DNA from: JBAIYU01 sp036763085
GTDB lineage: Bacteria; Bacillota; Negativicutes; DSM-1736; Dendrosporobacteraceae
DNA length: 64,000 nt
Assembly (NCBI RefSeq): GCF_036763085.1
Contig: NZ_JBAIYU010000021.1
Coordinates: forward strand, 76,950-140,949
Reading direction: 5' to 3'
In this document: positions 34,609 to 42,829 of the stretch, one piece after another
Numbering within the stretch: position 1 is the first letter of the stretch
Layout of the letters: each line of letters starts with the position of its first letter
Notes under the pieces: model-generated
The model's database searches: none
Seen by the model: only the letters and a program-made list of their open reading frames with translations
Told to the model about the DNA's origin: nothing
Position numbers and translations under genes: made by a program

Positions 34609-34636
34609 GATAGTAGTTACTCCAGCAACTACTATC
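34609..34636 (-). terminator. Second (distal) terminator of amtB-glnB
   Basis: Ten-base arms (34609-34618, 34627-34636) with an 8-base loop, followed on the minus strand by TTTATTTCTTTATT. Works as a back-up behind the hairpin at 34643-34685. Confidence 0.6.
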
Positions 34637-34642
34637 TATGCA

Positions 34643-34685
34643 ATAAGCCCAGGAAATAGTTTAGTTGACTATTTCCTGGGCTTAT
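34643..34685 (-). terminator. Hairpin downstream of amtB-glnB
   Basis: Perfect 18-base arms with a 7-base loop right after the glnB stop. It lacks a long T run, so termination may depend on the tandem hairpin further on. Confidence 0.7.
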
Positions 34686-34695
34686 AAAGATTCAA

Positions 34696-35058
34696 TTAGG
34701 CTTTCGGGTCAATAATTGCAATGTCGCCTTCTTCGCCGGTACGAATACGTACAGCGTTTTCGATAGGATACACGAATATTTTCCCATCACCAATCTGACC
34801 AGTTTTTAAAACTCTTTTTGCTGTTTCCAATACCTTCTCGACTGGAATTTCGCAAACTACCGTCTCAACTTTCACCTTAGGAAGAAGGTTAATGGCATAT
34901 TCAGTACCTCTATATACTTCTGTATGGCCTTTTTGCAAACCACAGCCATATACCTGGCTAACAGTCATTCCTGCAACACCTATTGCGTTTAAGGCTTCTT
35001 TTAATTCCTCAAGTTTGCCTGGTCGAGTAATAATCTCAATCTTAGTCATTTTTCTCAT
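34696..35058 (-). CDS. glnB: Nitrogen regulatory protein PII
   Basis: A 120-residue PII protein that senses 2-oxoglutarate, ATP and ADP and gates the ammonium channel. T-loop GLQKGHTEVYRGTEY has the Tyr that is uridylylated in enterobacteria (Tyr54 here, Tyr51 there). B-loop TGQIGDGKIFVYPIE and C-loop RIRTGEEG are intact. It lies 73 bases after amtB copy 2 without a terminator between, the usual amtB-glnB (GlnK-type) operon. Confidence 0.93.
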   Translation of the reverse strand: MRKMTKIEIITRPGKLEELKEALNAIGVAGMTVSQVYGCGLQKGHTEVYRGTEYAINLLPKVKVETVVCEIPVEKVLETAKRVLKTGQIGDGKIFVYPIENAVRIRTGEEGDIAIIDPKA

Positions 35059-35131
35059 ACTCCGTCCTCCTCCGCTCCTACTTTATCGTCTATTAAGCTA
35101 AAGCAAGCTATTATTTCCATTTATAATAAGT

Positions 35132-36568
35132 TTAAGCTAAATTTGCTTTTCCTGCAACGTTTTGTTGCGCAATTTCGTGACCATGAACGATAGGAGCACC
35201 AGCTACAAAGTCTTGAGCATAAGCTCTTTCACCATGTTCGCTAACATCCAAACCTGAAACTTCTTCGCTCTCGCTGACTCGTAACGTCATGAACAGTCCT
35301 ATTGCTTTTAAGATAACAAAGGTCATTACTGCTGCGAATACCCAAGCCACACCTATAGTGATTAACTGTGTTATTAATTGGTCAGCACCACCGCCGTAAA
35401 AGAGACCGTCTGCTCCAGCTGAGTTTACTTCCTTAGAGGCAAACAATCCAGTCGCAATAGCACCCCAAGTACCACCGATACCATGCACACCAAAAGCGTC
35501 TAATGAATCATCATAACCAAGTTTATGTTTAATAACAGCAACAGCGAGATAGCAAATTGCACCAGCTGCCAAACCTATAATAACTGAAGGTACTGCTGAT
35601 ACAAATCCAGCTGCAGGAGTAATTGCTACTAAACCTGCAACACAGCCGCTTGCCGCGCCAAGAATAGTGGGTTTGCCATTATGAGCCCATTCAACAAAAA
35701 CCCAAGATAAGGTTGCCGCTGCTGCAGCTACATGCGTTACAACAAATGCTGATGCCGCTAATCCATTAGCGCCTAGAGAACTACCTGCATTGAAGCCAAA
35801 CCATCCGAACCAAAGTAAAGCTGCACCGACTACAGTCATTGGCAAGTGATGCGGAAGCATCGGTGACGTACCAAATCCGCGACGTTTACCCAGTACTAAA
35901 CAAGCAACTAGACCAGAAACACCTGAAAGTATATGAATTACTGTGCCGCCAGCAAAATCAAGCGCTCCTAAATTTCTGAGCCAACCGCCTACACCCCATA
36001 CCCAATGAGCAAACGGATCATATACGATAGTAGCCCAAACTAATGTGAACACAACAAACGCGGGGAATCTCATACGTTCAGCAAACGAACCAGTTATTAA
36101 TGCCGGAGTAATTACTGCGAACATACATTGGAAAGCCATAAATGCAAGTGCTGGAATTGTTGCTGCATAGTCAGCATTCGGTTCTTGACCAACCCCATTT
36201 AAACCAACCCAATCCAAATTGCCGATAAAACCACCAATATCAGGTCCGAATGTTAAAGAATACCCAAACAATACCCATTGAACTGTGATAAGCCCGATAA
36301 TGAAAAAGCTTTGCATGATAGTGCTTAAAGCATTCTTAGTGCGAACCATACCGCCATAAAATAAAGCTAGAGCGGGAGTCATAAGCATAACTAACGCAGC
36401 GCTTACTAAAACCCATGCAGTATCACCAGTATCAATTTTCGGAGCGTCCGCAGCTGCTTCTACAGCAGCTGCTACAGCCGCACCATCTGTTTCGGCTGCG
36501 AATGCTACCGGAACAAGCAAGAAAGTTAACATTAAACAAATTGCTAAGATAGACCAAAGTTTTTTCAT
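35132..36568 (-). CDS. amtB: Ammonium transporter (Amt family), copy 2, with signal peptide
   Basis: A 478-residue Amt channel with an extra cleavable-looking signal peptide (about 1-25, ending AFAAE), as in E. coli AmtB. Conserved ALLWFGWFGFNAGSSLG and the HVAAAAATLSW pore region are present, and the tail has GLDVSEHGERAY, the PII contact. Followed by glnB. The ATG follows AGAGGGG. The long leader has its own promoter, an AxxGxx-loop hairpin, terminator-like hairpins and a start-stop codon pair. Confidence 0.95.
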   Translation of the reverse strand: MKKLWSILAICLMLTFLLVPVAFAAETDGAAVAAAVEAAADAPKIDTGDTAWVLVSAALVMLMTPALALFYGGMVRTKNALSTIMQSFFIIGLITVQWVLFGYSLTFGPDIGGFIGNLDWVGLNGVGQEPNADYAATIPALAFMAFQCMFAVITPALITGSFAERMRFPAFVVFTLVWATIVYDPFAHWVWGVGGWLRNLGALDFAGGTVIHILSGVSGLVACLVLGKRRGFGTSPMLPHHLPMTVVGAALLWFGWFGFNAGSSLGANGLAASAFVVTHVAAAAATLSWVFVEWAHNGKPTILGAASGCVAGLVAITPAAGFVSAVPSVIIGLAAGAICYLAVAVIKHKLGYDDSLDAFGVHGIGGTWGAIATGLFASKEVNSAGADGLFYGGGADQLITQLITIGVAWVFAAVMTFVILKAIGLFMTLRVSESEEVSGLDVSEHGERAYAQDFVAGAPIVHGHEIAQQNVAGKANLA

Positions 36569-36645
36569 ATTAATCCCCTCTTTCTAAAATATTTTAATTT
36601 TAATATTAGCTTGATAATAAAAATAAGTTCATTTCTAAGTACAAA

Positions 36646-36681
36646 GTAGCAACTGATTGCTACATACCGGCACACCTCCTT
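36646..36681 (-). other. Minimal start-stop ORF (ATG TAG) with hairpin in the amtB leader
   Basis: On the minus strand AAGGAGGTG (36673-36681) is followed at 7 bases by ATG (36663-36665) and at once by TAG (36660-36662). The TAG lies in a 7-bp hairpin with a 4-base loop (36646-36663). It sits between the terminator-like hairpin and the real amtB start about 95 bases on. Confidence 0.45.
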
Positions 36682-36701
36682 AATTAGGCTGAAAATAAAT
36701 A

Positions 36702-36793
36702 GACGCCCTGCGGTATTAGAACCTGCAGGACGCCTTTGTCTGCTAAAATAGAAAGGGCCTTCGCAATCATGATTGCGAAGGCCTCATTGCCTT
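36702..36793 (-). promoter_or_regulatory. Attenuator-like leader of amtB copy 2
   Basis: In transcript order: hairpin AAGGC-AATGAG-GCCTT (36778-36793; six-base loop with A1 and G4), overlapping the 5' arm of a perfect 12-bp hairpin (36756-36783), then a GC-rich hairpin (36702-36734) followed by TATTTATTTT. This repeats the arrangement found before amt copy 1, with the same AATGA[A/G] loop. Confidence 0.65.
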
Positions 36794-36812
36794 TAAATAT
36801 GTTATTGGTATA

Positions 36813-36841
36813 AATATATCACCCGTTTTAGTCGAAGTCAA
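36813..36841 (-). promoter_or_regulatory. Promoter of amtB-glnB
   Basis: TTGACT (36836-36841) and TATATT (36813-36818) on the minus strand, 17 bases apart. No sigma-54 type -24/-12 site was seen. Confidence 0.75.
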
Positions 36842-36877
36842 TACCAAAATTATATTCAGAAAATTTAATCTTTTATT

Positions 36878-37816
36878 TTATTTCGAATCGCTTTTACCAA
36901 GCACTGTCGGTAAATTTTCAGTCTTTTCAGCATCAGGTCTAGTGGTTAAATAAACCCCGCTTATTATTATCGCAGCACTTAATAGCTTAAGCAGACTAAA
37001 TGGCTCTCCTAAAATGTAAACTGATTGAATAATTGTAAATACTGGGACCAAATTTATAAATATTGCCGATTTAGCGGCACCGATTTTCTCTATTGCAATT
37101 AGGTGAACTAAATAGCCGATTACCGATGCAAAAATAGTCATATATAAGATTGATAACCAGCCGCCAAATGTGACTGTTGGCAAATACGTTGCTGGATTCT
37201 CCCATAACACAAAGGGAATAGAAATAACTGTACAAGTTAAAAAGGTATAGGCGGTAAGCAAAATCGGGGATAGTTTATATTTCTGCATGACTTTTCGACT
37301 CAGTAAAGAATAGCAGGCCCAGCTGCCAACAGCTAGAAGCATAAGGATGTCACCATAGTTTAGGCTCAGAGCGGTAAGAACTGACCATTGTCCATTTGTA
37401 ACTGTTAGGATAACGCCAAGCAGAGATAACATTATTCCGGCCATTCTTACCAAACTTATTTTCTCTTTTATAAACATTGCTGCTAAAACCGCTGTAATCA
37501 TTGGATTAGTAGATCCAATCAATGAAGAATTGATTGCAGTCGTATACTGTAAACTTGTAAAAAACAGTGCGTGATATAAAAAAGTACCTATTAGTCCGAG
37601 CATAATGAGCGGTGGCCACTCGTTTTTATGCGGTAGCCATTTATCTGGCTGATGTTTATATAAAATTACAAATATCAAGGGCAACGCAAAGAAAAATCGA
37701 AAGAAAGTTAGTGCAAAAGGAGGAAACTCACGCACAGCAAGTTTGCCTGTAATAAAAGCCCCAGACCAAAAAAATGCTGCCAATACCATCATGGCATAAA
37801 CTCTGTTAACAGACAT
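36878..37816 (-). CDS. EamA/DMT family transporter
   Basis: A 312-residue membrane protein with ten spans as two EamA repeats (FFWSGAFITGKLAVREFPP in the first; GSWACYSLLSRKVM starting the second). Drug/metabolite transporters mostly export amino acids or related metabolites; the substrate is unknown. The ATG at 37816 follows AGGGGTGG. Transcribed leftward, alone; no neighbour explains it. Confidence 0.88.
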   Translation of the reverse strand: MSVNRVYAMMVLAAFFWSGAFITGKLAVREFPPFALTFFRFFFALPLIFVILYKHQPDKWLPHKNEWPPLIMLGLIGTFLYHALFFTSLQYTTAINSSLIGSTNPMITAVLAAMFIKEKISLVRMAGIMLSLLGVILTVTNGQWSVLTALSLNYGDILMLLAVGSWACYSLLSRKVMQKYKLSPILLTAYTFLTCTVISIPFVLWENPATYLPTVTFGGWLSILYMTIFASVIGYLVHLIAIEKIGAAKSAIFINLVPVFTIIQSVYILGEPFSLLKLLSAAIIISGVYLTTRPDAEKTENLPTVLGKSDSK

Positions 37817-37842
37817 ATAGACCACCCCTAAAAAAGTGTTAA

Positions 37843-37866
37843 CCTGAATCCTGTATAGGATTCAGG
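37843..37866 (-). terminator. Probable terminator of ppnP
   Basis: Nine-base arms with a 6-base loop, followed on the minus strand by a moderately T-rich stretch (ACACTTTTT). Confidence 0.5.
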
Positions 37867-37888
37867 CTGGATGTAACTAAGGCTTTTT

Positions 37889-38203
37889 CTATTTAATATA
37901 AGAACAACAGTAGTCAGTTACTTCAGTTACTTTTAGCTGAAACCGCGAGTCTGCAGGCACGTTAAAAGACTCGCCTCCTCTTATCTTCTGCCAAACATCA
38001 GAACCAGGAAGCAATACCTCTAGCTCGCCAGAAAGTATTTCCATAATCTCGGCTAGTTCTGTGCCAAAATCATAATCACCAGGCATCATAATACCAAGGG
38101 TTTTCTTAGTACCATCAGCAAAAATTACCGTTCTGCTTGTAACACTGCCATTAAAATAGACATTTGCTTTTTTTACAACAGTTACATTTTCGAATTGGTT
38201 CAT
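37889..38203 (-). CDS. ppnP: Pyrimidine/purine nucleoside phosphorylase PpnP (DUF1255)
   Basis: A 104-residue cupin of the YaiE/PpnP family, which splits several nucleosides with phosphate. Family stretches FNGSVTSRTVIFADGTKKTLG, shown in part as FADGTKKTLGIMMPGDYDF, and ESFNVPADSRFQLKV are intact. Length is normal. Located 17 bases after the stop of a small upstream gene, probably in one operon. Confidence 0.92.
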   Translation of the reverse strand: MNQFENVTVVKKANVYFNGSVTSRTVIFADGTKKTLGIMMPGDYDFGTELAEIMEILSGELEVLLPGSDVWQKIRGGESFNVPADSRFQLKVTEVTDYCCSYIK

Positions 38204-38220
38204 AGCGATACCTCCGAATA

Positions 38221-38421
38221 TTACAGCGTTTCATTTGATGTAATTTGTACCTTATAATCCCCGCTTGCTGTTCTTTTTATTATACCCTTCTTACCCGCCC
38301 CATCGTCAACAGTTATTGCCTGTAAATTATGACCAATAAGGAAATTCAGAACATCTCCTTTAATAAATCCTTCCCAATTTTCCTTATTTTTTAATTCTGG
38401 TGTTTCTGCAATAATATCCAT
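38221..38421 (-). CDS. Small hypothetical protein (66 aa) upstream of ppnP
   Basis: Unrecognised. Short acidic start, then a possible alpha/beta unit (FIKGDVLNFLIGHNLQAITV) and a basic KKGIIKR strand. The ATG at 38421 has GGAGGAG at good distance. No membrane span or signal. Probably co-transcribed with ppnP. Confidence 0.65.
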   Translation of the reverse strand: MDIIAETPELKNKENWEGFIKGDVLNFLIGHNLQAITVDDGAGKKGIIKRTASGDYKVQITSNETL

Positions 38422-38559
38422 CGTATTCTCCTCCAATTAAACTTCTTCTACTATATTTTAAAATCAAACAATAACCGTTTCAAAAAAAGTATAAATCCAG
38501 ATTAAGGTAATGTCAACATCCATACATAATAGACATTTTATAATTTGCTACATAGTATA

Positions 38560-38675
38560 AAGTGAGCCTTAATTCATCTGGCGCTGCCTGTGCCCTTAGG
38601 ATATAACTTCATCTGAATTTTCAGTTGAACTATCAACGGGCCTAACCATCTGCCTGTATCCTTAGGTTATTACTC
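38560..38675 (+). repeat. Intergenic region with two copies of a TGCCTGT...CCTTAGG repeat
   Basis: Between the small gene (minus) and the SOD gene (plus) lie TGCCTGTGCCCTTAGGATAT (38585-38604) and TGCCTGTATCCTTAGGTTAT (38651-38670), 17 of 20 identical. The first is flanked by ATTCAT/CTGAAT arms. A third copy is at 30949-30968 on the other strand. Confidence 0.5.
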
Positions 38676-38760
38676 CTATTGTAAAAGATGTGAGCAGCGC
38701 TGCTAGGTTATCGGATAAATAAAAGTATAACGGAATAAATTAAAACGGAAGGTGAAGTAA

Positions 38761-39339
38761 ATGTCCAATTTGAAAAACCGCCCCGATATTCCAAAAAACC
38801 ATAAGTGTTTATGCTGGAACTGTAAATTTATCGACCACTGCTGGCCAAAGTCCGGTCTGCCAACAAGAACTGCGATTGCAAGAATTAAAGGCGGACCACT
38901 TGCCCCGAACATTAGAGGTATGGTCGTTTTTCGCGACGTCCCAGGAGGTACAGAAGTGGCTGTGGATGTCAGCGGACTGCCACCATATCGACCTGCCCAA
39001 GGTAATCGGGCGCCAATCGGTCCACATGGGTTTCACCTCCATGAAAATGGCAGTTGTGAAATAGGTGATGCTGAAAACCCCTTTACAGCAGCAGGAAGTC
39101 ACTGGAATCCTAATAAACAACCTCACGGTAATCATGCCGGTGATTTTCCAGTCTTGTTTTCAAATCATGGCTGTGCTAAAATGACATTTTTTACCGATAA
39201 GTTTCAGGTAGCTGATGTAATTGGAAAGACAGTAATTATACATGAAAACCCTGATGACTATCGTACTCAGCCCGCTGGCGATGCTGGCAGAAGGCTTGCT
39301 TGTGGTGTTATTCGCTGGGCTCGAAACTTATCTGATTAA
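38761..39339 (+). CDS. Cu/Zn superoxide dismutase family protein with Cys-rich N-terminus
   Basis: A 192-residue protein. The Cu/Zn SOD domain (about 40-190) has GPHGFHLHENGSC with copper ligands, GSHWNPNKQPHGNHAGD, and the closing GDAGRRLACGVI with the conserved Gly/Arg/Cys region. Most bacterial members are exported, but this one has no signal peptide; instead residues 1-35 hold CLCWNCKFIDHCW, four Cys and a His that could bind a metal. It is probably cytoplasmic, or a spore or coat protein. The ATG follows GGAAGGTG. Unusual for an anaerobe-like genome. Confidence 0.85.
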   Translation: MSNLKNRPDIPKNHKCLCWNCKFIDHCWPKSGLPTRTAIARIKGGPLAPNIRGMVVFRDVPGGTEVAVDVSGLPPYRPAQGNRAPIGPHGFHLHENGSCEIGDAENPFTAAGSHWNPNKQPHGNHAGDFPVLFSNHGCAKMTFFTDKFQVADVIGKTVIIHENPDDYRTQPAGDAGRRLACGVIRWARNLSD

Positions 39340-39343
39340 AAAG

Positions 39344-39393
39344 AAAGGTAAGCAAGGGAGTGATATTACTGTCTAACTCTTATGCTTACCTTT
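39344..39393 (+). terminator. Possible terminator of the SOD gene
   Basis: Eleven-base arms (39344-39354, 39383-39393) with a 28-base loop and TTTT at the end. The remaining 120 bases before the next gene's stop hold nothing I can support. Confidence 0.4.
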
Positions 39394-39514
39394 TGAATTA
39401 TTCTATTCTCGGACTCGTAGGATCACACTTAGGCATTTCAATCTCTGAGACTTCAGTCAGTTTCGTTAAAAAGCAACATTCTTCCTTAGAATATTTGAGG
39501 AGACATTTCCTGCC

Positions 39515-40114
39515 CTAGATAATTGGAAGATGTAAATCATAAATAATGCTCAATATTCTGATCACAGATGTGACAACAAAACACAAGTACATTGGCACTG
39601 CATCAGGCAGAATTGCCTGAGTATAGTAAAAACTGGCGGCTCCGACAATTGCTGCCACCGCATAGATTTCCTTGCGAAAAACAAACGGAATCTCTTGGAC
39701 AAATAAATCTCTTATTATTCCTCCGCCTACCCCAGTCGTAACTCCGAGAACAATCATTATGAATGGAGTATTAATGTCGTAAAGAATAGCCATATTAGCA
39801 CCTGCAGCTGTAAATGCGCCTAACCCAACTGCATCGCAAAATTGAATGAGATTATTGAATCTATTAATATGCTGATAAACTAGACAAGCACAAATAGCAG
39901 AGATTATACTAATAACAACAAACGTCGGATCGCGAAAGGCCATAGGCGGTGTATTGCCTATTAGCATATCGCGTAAAATTCCGCCTCCTACCGCCGTAGT
40001 TATTGACAACATCAAAATTCCAAAAACATCTAGTTTTTTTTGAATTCCTGTAAGTGCCCCCGCGAGCGCAAACGCAATAGTTCCTATTACGCCTAGTACG
40101 TCTAATACAATCAT
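39515..40114 (-). CDS. TRIC/YadS family membrane protein (UPF0126)
   Basis: A 199-residue protein with two similar halves of about three spans (TAVGGGILRDMLIGNTPP and TGVGGGIIRDLFVQEIPF are the matching GGG-x-x-RD motifs). Prokaryotic relatives form trimeric cation channels; related proteins have been linked to glycine uptake. The ATG follows GTGGGGA. Divergent from the rhodanese gene. Confidence 0.88.
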   Translation of the reverse strand: MIVLDVLGVIGTIAFALAGALTGIQKKLDVFGILMLSITTAVGGGILRDMLIGNTPPMAFRDPTFVVISIISAICACLVYQHINRFNNLIQFCDAVGLGAFTAAGANMAILYDINTPFIMIVLGVTTGVGGGIIRDLFVQEIPFVFRKEIYAVAAIVGAASFYYTQAILPDAVPMYLCFVVTSVIRILSIIYDLHLPII

Positions 40115-40190
40115 ATAATCCCCACTTCTAGTAACAATTGTTGCTTAAATCTAAATACCTACAATGAAATAATAATAAAGGAGTGCTATA

Positions 40191-40580
40191 ATGCACAAAC
40201 TTTTAAGAAATATTTCAGTTTTACTTTTCTTATTTATACTAACTTTTACAACAGGGTGTGATAATGTGTCTACGACTGCCGTAATGAAAGATGTATCAAC
40301 TCAAGAGGCACTTGAAGTTTGGCGATCAAAGCAAGCCGATTTCATTGACGTCCGTACAAATGATGAATATACTCAGGGGCATATCCCCGGAGCAAAGTTA
40401 ATACCACTTGACGAGCTGGCAGGCAGAATAACCGAAATACCTAAGGACACTAAAATAATGCTTATCTGCCGCAGCGGCAATCGCAGCACTACGGCTGCAA
40501 AGGTATTATTAAGTAACGGCTATACTAACATTTATAATGTAAGTGGTGGAATGCTAGCCTGGAAAGGACCAACAGAATAG
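40191..40580 (+). CDS. Rhodanese-domain lipoprotein
   Basis: A 129-residue protein with a lipoprotein signal (lipobox TTGC, Cys near residue 23) and a single rhodanese domain (about 38-129). The active-site loop is CRSGNRS with the catalytic Cys, so sulfur transfer outside the cytoplasmic membrane is plausible. The ATG follows AAAGGAG. It ends one base before the convergent SDR gene's stop. Confidence 0.9.
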   Translation: MHKLLRNISVLLFLFILTFTTGCDNVSTTAVMKDVSTQEALEVWRSKQADFIDVRTNDEYTQGHIPGAKLIPLDELAGRITEIPKDTKIMLICRSGNRSTTAAKVLLSNGYTNIYNVSGGMLAWKGPTE

Positions 40581-41333
40581 TTACTTCTCATATATCATTT
40601 TAACAGTCATTCCACCATCAATAACTAAATTAGCCCCGGTAATAAACCCAGCATCATCAGAAGATAAGAAAATACAGGCGGCAGCTACGTCCTCAGGCTT
40701 CCCGACACGTCCAACAGCATGCTGCATCAAATCACATTCCCTCAGCTTCACTGACTGTCGATTACTGCTTTTTTGCCATTCTGATACATCAACCCATCCC
40801 GGACTAATGGCATTCACCCTGATCCCTTTTACACCCAAGGATATTGCTAAAGAATGAGTCAAAGACACAAGTCCACCTTTAGCGGCAGCATAAGCATGCC
40901 AGTCTGGTTCAGACATTGTCGCCCTTGTAGAGGCTATATTAATAATACTGCTGCCTGGTTTTAATCTGGCTAAACCATGCTTTACAAGCAAATACGCTCC
41001 CCTCAAATTCGTGTTGATAACGATATCCCAGGTAGATATCGGTGAATCAAGCGGTGTTTGCAAAGAAATGCCGGCATTATTTATTAATACATCAATTATG
41101 ACATCACTCTCTGCCAGTTCTTGCATTACGCCAATAATGGCCTGCTCATCTTTAATATCTATTGCATAGTACACACAGTTTCCGCCAGCCTGTAATATAT
41201 AATCTTTATTTTCCTGGCAAGCCTCTTCATCAATATCTAAAATAACTATATTGTATCCACGAAGGCTAAATTCTCTTGCTATCGAAGCACCTATTCCTTG
41301 TGCTCCACCTGTTATCAAACATGTTCTAGCCAT
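40581..41333 (-). CDS. Short-chain dehydrogenase/reductase
   Basis: A 250-residue classical SDR. Cofactor motif TGGAQGIG, NNAG segment (INNAGIS), catalytic Ser/Tyr/Lys in STRATMSEPDWHAYAAAKG with Y-x3-K, and the substrate-loop ISPGWVD. Its start overlaps the stop of the iron alcohol dehydrogenase gene by 8 bases, so the two are translationally coupled and probably act in one pathway on an alcohol or ketone; the substrate is unknown. Confidence 0.9.
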   Translation of the reverse strand: MARTCLITGGAQGIGASIAREFSLRGYNIVILDIDEEACQENKDYILQAGGNCVYYAIDIKDEQAIIGVMQELAESDVIIDVLINNAGISLQTPLDSPISTWDIVINTNLRGAYLLVKHGLARLKPGSSIINIASTRATMSEPDWHAYAAAKGGLVSLTHSLAISLGVKGIRVNAISPGWVDVSEWQKSSNRQSVKLRECDLMQHAVGRVGKPEDVAAACIFLSSDDAGFITGANLVIDGGMTVKMIYEK

Positions 41334-42468
41334 TTATTTTTCTTCCCTCATACATGCTTGTAAGGACTTCTGCCATATCCTCTATGCTTACAATTACCGG
41401 GTTTAATCTGGTCGAACCCTTTAAAGAATTTTCGACTAAACCTGAAAAATCGCTATAATATTCTTCTCTTGATAGACCTGCTTGTGATAATGAACTCGGT
41501 ATATTGAGAGCAGCATTTAACTTTTTGATAGCACCAGTGAAACTATTTGCACCAATCGACCTTGCTAGATTTTCTAGCTTCTGCTTTACTACTGGACTAG
41601 TTGAGTTATATTCTAATACATAAGGTAAGGCAATGGCATTTATTAATCCATGACCTAAATCAAATTTTCCACCGATAGCATGTGCTATGCCATGAGCCAA
41701 TCCAAGACCAACATTGTCAAACGCATATCCTGCTAGGCACTGATAATGATGAACTTTTTCCCGGCTTTCCAGGCTTTTATAGTGATATGAGATTGGTAAA
41801 AAGTGCAATAATCCTTCGATTGCTCCTTTAGCCATAACTTCAGTAAAGTCATCTAAATTATTATTAACATACGCTTCAACTGCGTGTGTTACAGCATCAA
41901 GACCTGTCTCTGCTACTACATTATCAGGCATAGTTAGAGTTAATGCCGCATCCAAAATAGCTACATCGGGAATGAATGCCATTGTCTTAAGGCCGATTTT
42001 TAGATTTTGCTCTTTAAAGGTGACCACCGCTGCCTTAGTAACTTCACTGCCAGTACCTGAGGTAGTTGGTATAGCAATAAATTTTAAATTCCGGCGGCGT
42101 TCAGGAATTTCAACTGAAAAAAAGTTATTAAAGTTTATTTGAGGATACTCATAGAAAAGTGCCATAACTTTAGCAGCATCTAACGGGGAACCTCCGCCTA
42201 CTGCAATAAGTAGATCAGGCTTAAATTCCCTCATGACTTCAAGCCCAGCTAAAATAGCGGTTGTATCTGGGTTTTTGTTTATTCCTGAAAACACGGTGGT
42301 TATACTACTCTGTCCTAGATAACCCTTGATTTTATCAATAGTCCCATTTTCAATGGTCGATCTACTACCGGTAACAATAAAAGCTCTAGACGCAGTAATA
42401 CTTTTCAAATATTCCAGCGAACCAGCTCCAGTAATCAGTGACTCTCCACCAAGTACTAGCTTTTTCAT
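41326..42468 (-). CDS. Iron-containing alcohol dehydrogenase
   Basis: A 380-residue group III alcohol dehydrogenase. Nucleotide-binding AVGGGSPLDAAKVMA, then IPTTSGTGSEVTKAAV, and metal-binding His residues in ETGLDAVTHAVEAY and GLAHGIAHAIGGKFDLGHGL. The family includes butanol, 1,3-propanediol and lactaldehyde enzymes. The start is uncertain: ATG at 42468 leaves only 11 bases after the upstream gene and sits next to GGAG; a longer in-frame ATG at 42540 adds a hydrophobic stretch not typical of the family. Confidence 0.85.
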   Translation of the reverse strand: MKKLVLGGESLITGAGSLEYLKSITASRAFIVTGSRSTIENGTIDKIKGYLGQSSITTVFSGINKNPDTTAILAGLEVMREFKPDLLIAVGGGSPLDAAKVMALFYEYPQINFNNFFSVEIPERRRNLKFIAIPTTSGTGSEVTKAAVVTFKEQNLKIGLKTMAFIPDVAILDAALTLTMPDNVVAETGLDAVTHAVEAYVNNNLDDFTEVMAKGAIEGLLHFLPISYHYKSLESREKVHHYQCLAGYAFDNVGLGLAHGIAHAIGGKFDLGHGLINAIALPYVLEYNSTSPVVKQKLENLARSIGANSFTGAIKKLNAALNIPSSLSQAGLSREEYYSDFSGLVENSLKGSTRLNPVIVSIEDMAEVLTSMYEGRKING

Positions 42469-42478
42469 CTCCGTATCA

Positions 42479-42721
42479 CTATCCTTTATTTTTTTTGTCT
42501 CTAACGTGCACAAAAATATAATAGCTATTAACGAAAACAATAAATAGATTAATTAATGCAACTGGCATAGCATTAATGGCAAAACCATATACAGTAAAGC
42601 ATACAGCACCTAGGGTATTAATGAACCTCAGCTTTATCAGAGATGTCATCAGTAACGAAATAGCTATCAATACTGATGCTAAATACCCTAACCACTCAAT
42701 TATATTTGTTTCCATCATCAT
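42479..42721 (-). CDS. Small membrane protein, YgjV/PQ-loop-like
   Basis: An 80-residue protein with about three spans. LGYLASVLIAISLLMTSLIK and FINTLGAVCFTVYGFAINAM resemble the repeats of YgjV-type inner-membrane proteins. No known function. First gene of the leftward unit with the iron alcohol dehydrogenase and the SDR. Confidence 0.7.
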   Translation of the reverse strand: MMMETNIIEWLGYLASVLIAISLLMTSLIKLRFINTLGAVCFTVYGFAINAMPVALINLFIVFVNSYYIFVHVRDKKNKG

Positions 42722-42829
42722 TTAATCCTTTTCTTCTAATTAGTCACTAGCTATAATTTAATTTTAAATTTTAAATTGTACATATACTCCTGCTATTGTG
42801 GTGTCATTTTTTACATAAAGGAGCTAATC

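Noticed and set aside
36813..36841. Sigma-54 promoter for amtB-glnB
   Set aside because: No GG-N10-GC element was found upstream of either amt gene; a normal -35/-10 pair is present.
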